Assembly: GCF_015355785.1 (NCBI RefSeq)
Contig: NZ_JADKYW010000002.1
Coordinates: forward strand, 62,001-126,000
Source: Arthrobacter gandavensis
Lineage (GTDB): Bacteria; Actinomycetota; Actinomycetes; Actinomycetales; Micrococcaceae
DNA: 64,000 nucleotides
Direction: 5' to 3'
The position numbers and the translations under genes were made by a program. Shown here in pieces: positions 45,598 through 53,082 of the stretch (position 1 is its first letter; each line of letters opens with the position of its first letter). A model generated the notes under the pieces. The model ran no database searches, had not been told where the DNA came from, and was given only the letters and a program-made list of their open reading frames with translations.

Positions 45598-47712
45598 ATG
45601 ACTTCCGCGAGCGCAGAGACCCCGCAGGACACTGAGGACGAATTCCTCTGGCTGGAAGATATCTATGGGGACAGGCAGCTGGACTGGGTTCGGGCGCAGA
45701 ACGCCGAAACCGAGGCACTGCTCTCCGCCACGGACTTTGAACAGACCGAGGAACGGCTGCTCGAAGTCCTGGATTCCACCGACAGGATCCCCATGGCGGT
45801 CAAGCGCGGGGACTGGTACTACAACTTCTGGCGGGATGCGGAGCACCCCAAGGGCCTCTGGCGCCGCACCACGTGGGAGAGCTACGCCGGCCCCGCCACC
45901 GAGTGGGAGGTCCTGCTGGATGTTGACGCCCTGGCTGCGGCCGAAGGCACCGAGTGGGTCTGGGGCGGCGCCCGGTTCCTCCGCCCGGCGGACGGCACCT
46001 CCTACCGGCGCGCCCTGGTAATCCTCTCCCCCGACGGCGGGGATGCTGCCCGCTACCGGGAGTACGACGTCGAGGACCATGCCTTTGTGCCCGGAGGTTT
46101 CGACCTGCCCGTCGCCAAGACCCAGGTCTCCTGGGCCGGCCCGGACACCCTGTACGCGGCCACGGACTTCGGGCCGGGGAGCATGACCACGTCTTCCTAT
46201 CCCCGGACTGTGCGGACACTGCACCGGGGAGAGGACCCGGGCTCCGCCGAACTCTGCTTCGAGGTGCCCGAGGACCACATGATGGGCTACGTCCACCATG
46301 ACCAGACTCCCGGCTTCGAACGGGACCTTGCCGTGGACATCATCGACTTCTACGACAGCGTCACGTACCTGCGGCAGGACGGGGACTGGACCCGGATCGA
46401 GGTGCCGCTGGACGCGAACGTGGACCTGCACCGGCAATGGCTGGTGCTGCGCCCGCGCACCGACTGGCTGGTGGGCAGCACCCTGCACAAAGCCGGTTCG
46501 CTGCTGGCCGCAGAACTGACCGCTTTCCTGGCCGGAGACCGGAACCTGCGCACCCTGTTCACGCCGGAGCCGACCGTGTCCCTGCAGTCCTGGAGCTGGA
46601 CCCGGGACTACCTGCTGCTGAACCTGCTACGCGATGTCTCCTCCGAGATCCAGGTGCTGGACCCCGCCGCGGACTGGCGCGCCACGGAGCTTGATGCCTG
46701 CCCGCCGCTGCATTCAGTGGACGCCTACGCGGTGGACGATGAAGACGAGGCAGCAGGAAACGACTACTGGCTGGTCAGCACCGGTTTCACCACACCGTCC
46801 ACGCTCTCCCGCGGCAGCCTGGGCAAGCTGGGCGAACCGGCAGCACCGGTGAAAACCTCCCCTGCCTTCTTCGATGCCTCCGGCTGCACCGTAGAGCAGC
46901 ACTTTGCCGTGTCCGAGGACGGCACCCGCGTGCCGTATTTCCAGGTGGGACACAAGGGCATGGTGCTCGACGGCGGCAACCCCACGGTCCTGTCCGGTTA
47001 CGGCGGGTTCGAACAGGCCCTCACCCCGGCCTATTCCGGTGTGGTGGGGCGCGGCTGGCTTGATCGCAGCTTTACCGATGCGTCCGGGACCCTGCGGCGC
47101 GGGGTCTATGTACTGGCCAACACTCGCGGCGGCGGTGAATACGGGCCGGACTGGCACCGGGCCGCACTGCAGCAGAACCGGCACCGGGCGTACGAGGACT
47201 TCGCTGCCGTGGCACGAGATCTCATTGCACGGGGCGTCACATCCCGGGAGCATCTGGGCTGCACCGGCCGCAGCAACGGCGGCCTGCTGGTCGGCAACAT
47301 GCTTACCCTGTATCCGGAACTCTTCGGCGCCGTTTCCTGCGGCGTCCCGCTGCTGGACATGCGCCGGTACACCAAGCTGTCCGCGGGCGCGTCCTGGATC
47401 GCCGAATACGGCGACCCGGACGATCCCGAGCAGTGGGAGTTCATCAAGACCTTCTCCCCGTACCACCTGCTGCGCGCAGACGTTCAGTACCCCCCGGCGC
47501 TGATCTGGACTGCCACGAGCGACGACAGGGTGGGGCCGGTCCAGGCACGGAAAATGGCGGCCCGGATGAAGGCTCTGGGAGTGGACCGGGTATGGTTCCA
47601 CGAAGCCCTGGAAGGCGGCCACGCGGGCGCCGCGGACAACCGCCAGTCAGCGCGCATGCACGCAATGTCCTATGAGTTCCTGTGGGAAGCCCTGACCGGC
47701 CAGTTGTCTTGA
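45598..47712 (+). CDS. Prolyl oligopeptidase-family serine peptidase (S9A)
   Basis: A 704-residue cytosolic peptidase. The N-terminal beta-propeller region starts with DEFLWLEDIYGDRQLDWVRA, and the alpha/beta-hydrolase domain contains the nucleophile in GCTGRSNGGLLVGN (Ser near 558), the Asp in TSDDRVGPVQARK (near 643) and the His in LEGGHAGAADN (near 676). There is no signal peptide. The family cuts short peptides after proline. RBS AGGATGGG is near the ATG. It is a single gene between the TRIC channel (divergent) and tRNA-Ser(GCT). Confidence 0.93.
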   Translation: MTSASAETPQDTEDEFLWLEDIYGDRQLDWVRAQNAETEALLSATDFEQTEERLLEVLDSTDRIPMAVKRGDWYYNFWRDAEHPKGLWRRTTWESYAGPATEWEVLLDVDALAAAEGTEWVWGGARFLRPADGTSYRRALVILSPDGGDAARYREYDVEDHAFVPGGFDLPVAKTQVSWAGPDTLYAATDFGPGSMTTSSYPRTVRTLHRGEDPGSAELCFEVPEDHMMGYVHHDQTPGFERDLAVDIIDFYDSVTYLRQDGDWTRIEVPLDANVDLHRQWLVLRPRTDWLVGSTLHKAGSLLAAELTAFLAGDRNLRTLFTPEPTVSLQSWSWTRDYLLLNLLRDVSSEIQVLDPAADWRATELDACPPLHSVDAYAVDDEDEAAGNDYWLVSTGFTTPSTLSRGSLGKLGEPAAPVKTSPAFFDASGCTVEQHFAVSEDGTRVPYFQVGHKGMVLDGGNPTVLSGYGGFEQALTPAYSGVVGRGWLDRSFTDASGTLRRGVYVLANTRGGGEYGPDWHRAALQQNRHRAYEDFAAVARDLIARGVTSREHLGCTGRSNGGLLVGNMLTLYPELFGAVSCGVPLLDMRRYTKLSAGASWIAEYGDPDDPEQWEFIKTFSPYHLLRADVQYPPALIWTATSDDRVGPVQARKMAARMKALGVDRVWFHEALEGGHAGAADNRQSARMHAMSYEFLWEALTGQLS

Positions 47713-47719
47713 ACCTGTT

Positions 47720-47749
47720 TTGCTGAAAGCACCCCATTATGGGTAGTCT
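47720..47749 (+). promoter_or_regulatory. Candidate promoter of tRNA-Ser(GCT)
   Basis: TTGCTG (47720-47725) and TAGTCT (47744-47749) are separated by 18 bases and end 35 bases before the tRNA, in otherwise non-coding DNA just after the peptidase gene. Confidence 0.45.
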
Positions 47750-47784
47750 TGACAGGCTGGCAGCGTGAGTTTGCCAGGGCAATT

Positions 47785-47872
47785 GGAGACGTGCCAGAGC
47801 GGCCGAATGGGCTTCACTGCTAATGAAGTGTGGGCCTAAAGCCCACCGGGGGTTCAAATCCCCCCGTCTCCG
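47785..47872 (+). tRNA. tRNA-Ser (anticodon GCT)
   Basis: An 88-nt tRNA with a long variable arm. The acceptor GGAGACG (47785-47791) pairs with CGTCTCC (47865-47871). The anticodon loop CTGCTAA is in an ACTTC/GAAGT-type stem with anticodon GCT. The T arm carries GGTTCAAATC. The 3' CCA is encoded (47873-47875). A terminator follows. Confidence 0.96.
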
Positions 47873-47879
47873 CCAGTGG

Positions 47880-47910
47880 AACACCCCGGTCTTCGGACCG
47901 GGGTGTTTTC
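47880..47910 (+). terminator. Intrinsic terminator of tRNA-Ser(GCT)
   Basis: A perfect 12-bp hairpin, AACACCCCGGTC with GACCGGGGTGTT and a TTCG loop, is followed by TT. Confidence 0.92.
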
Positions 47911-47954
47911 TGTATAGGAACTGCTCCCCTAACTGCAGGAGGTGAACCGCACGC

Positions 47955-48038
47955 ATGGATGACGGAAACAGTCGATCTACCGCGCCGCGCGGGCCTCGCC
48001 GGCGCATGAGGGAAGCACTTCTCCCCAGCCTCTCCTGA
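47955..48038 (+). CDS. 27-residue Arg/Pro-rich leader peptide of mgtE
   Basis: An ORF of 27 codons, MDDGNSRSTAPRGPRRR followed by MREALLPSLS, with an excellent AGGAGGT ribosome-binding site (47937-47943) 11 bases before the ATG. It lies 155 bases upstream of mgtE and no other gene lies between. The N-terminus is acidic and is followed by Pro/Arg clusters. This loosely parallels the MgtL leader of the enterobacterial mgtA gene, which also has an acidic/proline start and a PRRR run, and whose translation reports on Mg2+. Two hairpins with alternative pairing follow directly. A role in Mg2+-dependent attenuation is inferred. Confidence 0.6.
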   Translation: MDDGNSRSTAPRGPRRRMREALLPSLS

Positions 48039-48052
48039 CGGCTGATCCCGGT

Positions 48053-48109
48053 CTGCGGCACGCCGCAGCACCTGCTTTCCCGTGCCGGCCGCCCGCATCA
48101 CTGCGGCAC
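48053..48109 (+). promoter_or_regulatory. Alternative RNA hairpins in the mgtE leader
   Basis: CTGCGG-CACG-CCGCAG (48053-48068) forms one hairpin, and GTGCCG (48082-48087) with CGGCAC (48104-48109) forms another. However CGGCACG (48056-48062) can instead pair perfectly with CGTGCCG (48081-48087), and the 9-mer CTGCGGCAC occurs twice (48053 and 48101). Two mutually exclusive folds are thus possible. The segment starts 15 bases after the leader-peptide stop. Confidence 0.5.
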
Positions 48110-48192
48110 CATACCGGCCCACACCTCACAGCTGCACACCCGCGGTTCTACCGCGTCCGTTCCTGTGTGCCCCGTCCGTAGGAAAGCGGATC

Positions 48193-49551
48193 ATGATCAA
48201 GTCACCTGGCCTCTCCTTCGATACCACCGCTGCCCTTCTGGCACAGGCCCTCAGCGGCGGCAACCTGTCCCGCGCAGCCCGAGCCCTCCAGCCGCTGGAC
48301 GTGGCAGAAACCCTTGAACAGCTTGAACGCCTGAGCACCATCGACCGTGCGGTGGCGTACCGTACCCGGCCCAAGGACCGGGCGCTGGAAGTGTTTGAAC
48401 GCTTTGACGCACCGGTGCAGGCAGACCTCCTGGCCGGCCTGCAGGACGCCCAGGTGGCAGAGGTCTTTTCGGCGTTGAACCCCGAAGACCGGGTGCCGCT
48501 GCTGGATGAACTGCCGGCGACCGTGGCCAGCCGGCTGGTTCAGGGACTGGATGAAAAAGACCGGGCGCTCACCACCGCTGTGCTCGGCTACCCGCGCGGG
48601 GCTGTGGGCCGCTACATGAGCCCGCGGGTGGTCACTGCCCGCCCCGGGATGACGGCCTCCGAAGCCCTGGACCGGGTCCGGCGGCAGCTGGACGAGGCCG
48701 AAAGCATCTACGTTGTTGCCGTGACGGACTCAAGCCGCCATCTGCTCGGCGTCGTGCCCCTCCGGGACCTGCTCCGTGCCGGCAGCACCGAACGGGTCGC
48801 GGACCTGATGACGTCCCCGTCCTCCGTCCCCGCCTCCCTGGACGCGGAGGAAGCAGCCCGGTACTGCGCCGACGCCAAGGTCCTGGTGCTGCCCGTCGTC
48901 GACGCCGAAGGCCGGCTGGTTGGCGTCCTGACCGTGGACGACGCGCTGCGGATCCTCGAAGCCGCGGAAACCGAGGACTCGGCGCGCTCCGGCGGTTCCG
49001 AGCCCCTGCGCCGGCCGTACCTCGCAACGCCGGTCCGGTCCATTGTGCGCGCCCGGGTCGTATGGCTGCTGGTCCTGGCACTCGGGGCAACCCTCACCGT
49101 CCAGGTCATGGATGTCTTCGAAACAACCCTGGCCGAGCAGGTGGTGCTGTCACTGTTCATTCCCCTGCTGATCGGCACGGGCGGCAACACCGGCAACCAG
49201 GCCGCGACCACCATTACACGGGCGCTGGCGCTGGGAGACGTGCGGCCCCGTGACGTCGTTCAGGTCGTTGCCCGTGAGGTGAGGGTCGGCGCGCTGCTGG
49301 GCCTGCTGCTCGGCGGGCTCGGATTCATCATCACCTCCGTGCTCTTCACGGTGCCGCTCGGGACCGTGATCGGATTGACGCTGCTGGGCGTCTGCACCAT
49401 GGCAGCCGCTGCCGGAGGGCTCATGCCGATCCTTGGCAAGTCCCTGAAAGTCGATCCGGCCGTGTTCTCAAACCCCTTCATTTCGACTTTTGTTGATGCC
49501 ACCGGGCTGGTCATCTACTTCCTGATCGCGTCTGCCGTGCTGGGCCTTTAG
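48193..49551 (+). CDS. mgtE: Magnesium transporter MgtE
   Basis: A 452-residue Mg2+ channel. Order: N domain (about 1-125, LAQALSGGNLSRAARALQPL and ALNPEDRVPLLDELP), a CBS pair (about 130-255, GRYMSPRVVTARPGMTASEAL and LLVGVLTVDDAL-like LVGVLTVDDALRIL), a plug helix, and a five-helix pore domain with LFIPLLIGTGGNTGNQAATT, the selectivity signature, and SNPFISTFVDATGLVIYF. Cytosolic Mg2+ bound to the N/CBS domains closes the channel. ATG 48193 follows TAGGAAAG. An earlier in-frame ATG at 48082 lies in the leader hairpins and is not favoured. Confidence 0.95.
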   Translation: MIKSPGLSFDTTAALLAQALSGGNLSRAARALQPLDVAETLEQLERLSTIDRAVAYRTRPKDRALEVFERFDAPVQADLLAGLQDAQVAEVFSALNPEDRVPLLDELPATVASRLVQGLDEKDRALTTAVLGYPRGAVGRYMSPRVVTARPGMTASEALDRVRRQLDEAESIYVVAVTDSSRHLLGVVPLRDLLRAGSTERVADLMTSPSSVPASLDAEEAARYCADAKVLVLPVVDAEGRLVGVLTVDDALRILEAAETEDSARSGGSEPLRRPYLATPVRSIVRARVVWLLVLALGATLTVQVMDVFETTLAEQVVLSLFIPLLIGTGGNTGNQAATTITRALALGDVRPRDVVQVVAREVRVGALLGLLLGGLGFIITSVLFTVPLGTVIGLTLLGVCTMAAAAGGLMPILGKSLKVDPAVFSNPFISTFVDATGLVIYFLIASAVLGL

Positions 49552-49674
49552 CTCATCCGGCACTCTCCGGCCCCCGGGGCCTGAACCACGCCTGGAGCGC
49601 AGCCTGTTCCGAGCGGCCGGAAGGGGCATAGGCTGGAGCGCACCACCTGCGAACCGGATCGGAAGGATTTACCC

Positions 49675-50694
49675 ATGGAGATGCGCCTGCTGGGCAACAG
49701 CGGAACGGCTGTCAGCAACTACGCCCTAGGCACCATGACGTTTGGCAATGAAACCGATGAAAAAACCTCGCACCGGATGCTGGAGGATTATCTGGCGGCG
49801 GGCGGCAACTTCATCGACACTGCGGACATTTACAACGCGGGCGCCTCGGAAGAAATCGTCGGCAAGTGGCTGCACGCCAACCAGACAGCGCGCAACACCA
49901 TGGTCCTGGCCACCAAGGCCCGCTTCCCCACCGGTGAGAACGCGAACGACGCCGGCAATTCGCGCCGTCATCTGCGCCGCGCCCTCGAAGCATCGCTGCG
50001 TCGGCTGGGGGTCGACCACATCGACCTGTATCAGCTGCATTCCTGGGATCCCCTGACGCCCCTGGAGGAGAGCCTGGGCTTCCTGCAGGACGCTGTCACC
50101 TCCGGCCTGATCAGCTACTACGGTTTCTCCAACTTCACCGGATGGCAGCTCACCAAGGCAGTCTGGATGGCGAAGCTGCACAACTGGCAGCCCCCGGTGA
50201 CCCTGCAGCCGCAGTACAACCTGCTGGAGCGGGAAATCGAATCGGAGATTGTGCCGGCAGCGCTCGACGCCGGTCTGGGCCTGCTCCCCTGGTCTCCCTT
50301 GGCCGGCGGCTGGCTCACGGGCAAATACCACCGCGAAACCGTTCCGTCCGGCAACACCCGCGTGGGCGAGAACCCGGCGCGGCAGTTCCAGGGCTGGGAC
50401 CTGCGCAGCTCGAACCCGCAGACATGGGACGTGCTGGAAGCTGTGCACCAGATCGCCGCGGCCCATGGCGCGACGCCGGCCCAGGTGTCCCTCGCCTGGC
50501 TGGCCGGGCGCCCCGGGGTCACCTCCGTGATTCTGGGGGCACGGACCCCGGACCAGCTGGACGGCAACCTGCAGGCAGCGCAGCTGGAACTAAGCCCGGC
50601 GGAAATCCGTCGGCTGAATGACGCCAGCGCCCCGGCTGTGGGCAACTATCCCTACGGCCATGACGGGCTCATCCAGCGTTCCCGGAAGCTCTAG
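49675..50694 (+). CDS. Aldo/keto reductase
   Basis: A 339-residue TIM-barrel NADPH-dependent reductase. The catalytic tetrad is visible: Asp and Tyr in FIDTADIYNAGASEE, Lys in LATKARFP and His in LYQLHSWDPLTPLEE. NADPH-binding LAGRPGVTSVILGARTPDQL is near the C-terminus. It resembles the AKR11/12-like bacterial general reductases. AAGGATT precedes the ATG. The stop CTAG is shared with the convergent gene. The substrate is unknown. Confidence 0.92.
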   Translation: MEMRLLGNSGTAVSNYALGTMTFGNETDEKTSHRMLEDYLAAGGNFIDTADIYNAGASEEIVGKWLHANQTARNTMVLATKARFPTGENANDAGNSRRHLRRALEASLRRLGVDHIDLYQLHSWDPLTPLEESLGFLQDAVTSGLISYYGFSNFTGWQLTKAVWMAKLHNWQPPVTLQPQYNLLEREIESEIVPAALDAGLGLLPWSPLAGGWLTGKYHRETVPSGNTRVGENPARQFQGWDLRSSNPQTWDVLEAVHQIAAAHGATPAQVSLAWLAGRPGVTSVILGARTPDQLDGNLQAAQLELSPAEIRRLNDASAPAVGNYPYGHDGLIQRSRKL

Positions 50695-51332
50695 AAGTCC
50701 TCGGGGCGCAGGTTCTGCGCCCATCGGCTGATCTCGGCGTCGTCGGGGGCAGCGCCCTCCTTGTCCTTCGCCTTTTCTGCCGGCTTATCCTTCCCCGCCG
50801 CTCCGTTCTCTGATGCGGCCGGGGCCGCGGCCGCGCTGCGCGCAGCAGCGTCCGGGGCTGCAGTTTCATGCCTCTCTTCGGCCTCGGTCTCCGGCGTTTC
50901 GGGCTTCGTCGAATCCGCGGATTCGGCAGGGGCCGCGCCGGGGGCGCCGGCATCCGTGGCCGGAGGCTGCTCCGTCCGGGGGCGGGAGAAGGGAACCGGA
51001 TGTGAGGCCATGGAGGCTACTGCGGCGCTGGCTGCACGCAGGCCGCAGCCGGTGTTCCGGGCATAGATCTGGATGGCGCGGATCGGCTGGCCCTGGGCAA
51101 TCGCAGCGTAGACCTGCTGGTGGCCTTTCTCGTCCAGCTGCGCTGCGGCCTCACGCGCCGCCTCCAGAGACGTTCCGGCCGGGGCGCGGAGCGGCTTGCC
51201 CGAACTGCCGGTGCCGGATTGCGCAGGCTTGTCAGCGGCCGGACCGCCGGCGCGCTTGCGCTGGGCGCGTCCGACCAGAAAGTTCACGAGCACGATCGCA
51301 GTGACGAACAGGACAATGACCACAAACTCCAT
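50691..51332 (-). CDS. Membrane-anchored hypothetical protein with low-complexity tail
   Basis: A 213-residue protein with an N-terminal membrane helix (MEFVVIVLFVTAIVLVNFLV) and then a basic stretch, so it is anchored with its body inside the cytoplasm. A folded segment of about 60 residues (SLEAAREAAAQLDEKGHQQV, then AIQIYARNTGCGLRAASAAV) resembles the helical ribosomal L7/L12 C-terminal-like modules seen in short actinobacterial proteins. The remainder is Ala/Pro/Glu-rich and probably disordered, ending in WAQNLRPEDF. The function is unknown. Confidence 0.7.
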   Translation of the reverse strand: MEFVVIVLFVTAIVLVNFLVGRAQRKRAGGPAADKPAQSGTGSSGKPLRAPAGTSLEAAREAAAQLDEKGHQQVYAAIAQGQPIRAIQIYARNTGCGLRAASAAVASMASHPVPFSRPRTEQPPATDAGAPGAAPAESADSTKPETPETEAEERHETAAPDAAARSAAAAPAASENGAAGKDKPAEKAKDKEGAAPDDAEISRWAQNLRPEDF

Positions 51333-51431
51333 ACCTCGATCCTAGCTTTATCCCGGCAGGGCTTGGCTGTGCCGCCGGTATATTGGCGCGCAGGACACAT
51401 CCGCCGCGCCACCCCACCCCGTAAGGACGCC

Positions 51432-52256
51432 ATGAAAACCGAATCCGATCTGAGGTCCCTGCACGTCACACTGGACGGAGGCATCGCTGAGGTGAAGCTG
51501 CTCGGCCCGTCCAAGGGCAACGCCATGGGTCCGGATTTCTGGGCTGAACTGCCCCGGGTCTTCGCCGAGCTGGACGCGGACGAGGATGTTCGGGCGGTCC
51601 TGCTCTACGGGTCCGGGGAGAACTTCAGCTATGGCCTGGACCTTCCGACGATGGAGCCCGTGTTCCGTCCCCTTCTTCAATCCCGCGGAACGGACGCGCG
51701 CCTGCGTGCGGAGTTCCGGCACCGGATCAAGGCACTGCAGGACGCCGTGAGTTCCGTGGCACGCTGCAGCAAACCCGTGATCGCAGCGGTCGAGGGCTGG
51801 TGCATCGGCGGCGGTGTGGACGTGATCGCGGCGGCGGATATCCGGATCGCCTCTCCGGCAGCGAAGTTCAGTATCCGGGAGGTCAAGGTCGGGATCGTCG
51901 CGGACCTCGGATCACTGCAGCGGCTGCCCGGCATTAGTGGTTCCGGGGCGACCCGGCACCTGGCCCTGACGGGTGAAGACTTCGCTGCCCAGCGCGCCCT
52001 TGAACTGGGACTGGTCACGGAACTGGCGGACGACGTCGTCGGGCGCGGCCGTGAACTGGCCGCGCAGATCGCGGCAAACCCCCCGCTGGTGGTACAGGGC
52101 GTGAAACAGGTCCTGAACCAGGGCAGTGAACCGGCAGCGCAGGCCGGGCTGGACTATGTGCAGGTATGGAACACTGCGTTCCTTCCCAGCCGGGACTTCG
52201 CCGAGGCCAGTACGGCGTTCGCCGAGCGCCGCCCCGCTGTCTTTACCGGGGACTAG
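51432..52256 (+). CDS. Crotonase-family enoyl-CoA hydratase/isomerase, dienoyl-CoA isomerase-like
   Basis: A 274-residue crotonase. The oxyanion-hole segments are GSGENFSYGLDLPTM and AVEGWCIGGGVDVIAAADI. REVKVGIVADLGSLQRLPG closely follows the pattern of delta3,5-delta2,4-dienoyl-CoA isomerases (ECH1), including the catalytic Asp in ADLG. Such an enzyme would help oxidise odd-position unsaturated fatty acids. The start is ATG 51432 behind TAAGGACG, and the earlier frame is antiphase to the neighbouring gene. A palindromic element follows 17 bases after the stop, then a GntR regulator on the same strand. Confidence 0.88.
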   Translation: MKTESDLRSLHVTLDGGIAEVKLLGPSKGNAMGPDFWAELPRVFAELDADEDVRAVLLYGSGENFSYGLDLPTMEPVFRPLLQSRGTDARLRAEFRHRIKALQDAVSSVARCSKPVIAAVEGWCIGGGVDVIAAADIRIASPAAKFSIREVKVGIVADLGSLQRLPGISGSGATRHLALTGEDFAAQRALELGLVTELADDVVGRGRELAAQIAANPPLVVQGVKQVLNQGSEPAAQAGLDYVQVWNTAFLPSRDFAEASTAFAERRPAVFTGD

Positions 52257-52260
52257 CCAG

Positions 52261-52340
52261 CCCCCCCAACCATCGAGATGACAGAAACTGCCCGTATCCG
52301 GCCTGTAACGAGCAGTTTCTGCTATCTCGGTGGGGGAGGG
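52261..52340. repeat. Palindromic intergenic element, copy 2 of 3
   Basis: The arms CGAGATGACAGAAACTGC (52274-52291) and GCAGTTTCTGCTATCTCG (52312-52329) pair at 16 of 18 positions. A C-run (52261-52267) and a G-run (52331-52335) flank them. The core starts 17 bases after the crotonase stop. The loop shares CCTGTAACG with copy 1. Confidence 0.85.
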
Positions 52341-52374
52341 AAAGGCGGCGAGCTGCCAGAACTAGACTTGGGGC

Positions 52375-53046
52375 ATGGCAGTAACGGACGAGGCGATCAC
52401 CAAAATCAAGGCAATGCTCACCAGCGGTGAGCTGAAGGCCGGTGACCGGATTCCTCCGGAGAAGGAACTCAGTGAACGCCTCGGGCTGTCCCGCAGTTCA
52501 TTGCGCGAAGCGGTCAAGGCTCTGGAACTGGCCCGGGTACTGGATGTGCGCCGGGGCGACGGCACCTACGTCACCAGCCTCGAACCGGCCATTCTGATGG
52601 AAACCTTGTCCTTCGTGGTGGACCTGCACCAGGAAGGGGCAGCTGCGGAACTCCTGGAAGTGCGGCGCATCCTGGAGCCGGGATCAGCGTCCCTCGCAGC
52701 CCGGCGTATCACGCCGGGCACGGCCGCGGAGCTCCGAACGTGTCTGGCCGCGGTGGGGGATGGCTCCAGCGTCGAAGACCTGATTGCCCACGACCTCGCG
52801 TTCCATGCCCTCGTCGCCAAAGCCTCCGGGAACGCCTATCTGCACGGCCTGCTCGAGGGACTCGCCGCCGGCACCCTGCGCGGCCGGATCTGGAACGGCC
52901 TGGTGCAGGACAAGGCCGTATCCGCCACGCTTGCCGAGCACGGCGCCATTGCCGCCGCCATCACTGCCGGGGATCCGGACCTCGCCCGCGCGCTGATGAC
53001 AGTGCACGTCAGCGGCGTGGAATCCCGGATCCGCGCCGTCGCTTAG
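52375..53046 (+). CDS. GntR/FadR-family transcriptional regulator
   Basis: A 223-residue regulator. The winged helix (about 5-68) has LKAGDRIPPEKELSERLGLS and RSSLREAVKALELARVL, then RRGDGTYVT in the wing. The C-terminal all-helical FCD effector domain (about 85-215) includes EVRRILEPGSASLAARR, HDLAFHALVAKASGN and a metal-binding His pattern. FadR-subfamily members bind small organic acids or metabolites. It follows the crotonase on the same strand, but the palindromic element lies between, so co-regulation is possible but unproven. Confidence 0.9.
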   Translation: MAVTDEAITKIKAMLTSGELKAGDRIPPEKELSERLGLSRSSLREAVKALELARVLDVRRGDGTYVTSLEPAILMETLSFVVDLHQEGAAAELLEVRRILEPGSASLAARRITPGTAAELRTCLAAVGDGSSVEDLIAHDLAFHALVAKASGNAYLHGLLEGLAAGTLRGRIWNGLVQDKAVSATLAEHGAIAAAITAGDPDLARALMTVHVSGVESRIRAVA

Positions 53047-53082
53047 GCCCGCTCCTGACCGCCGTTCCAGGCCGGCCCCCGC

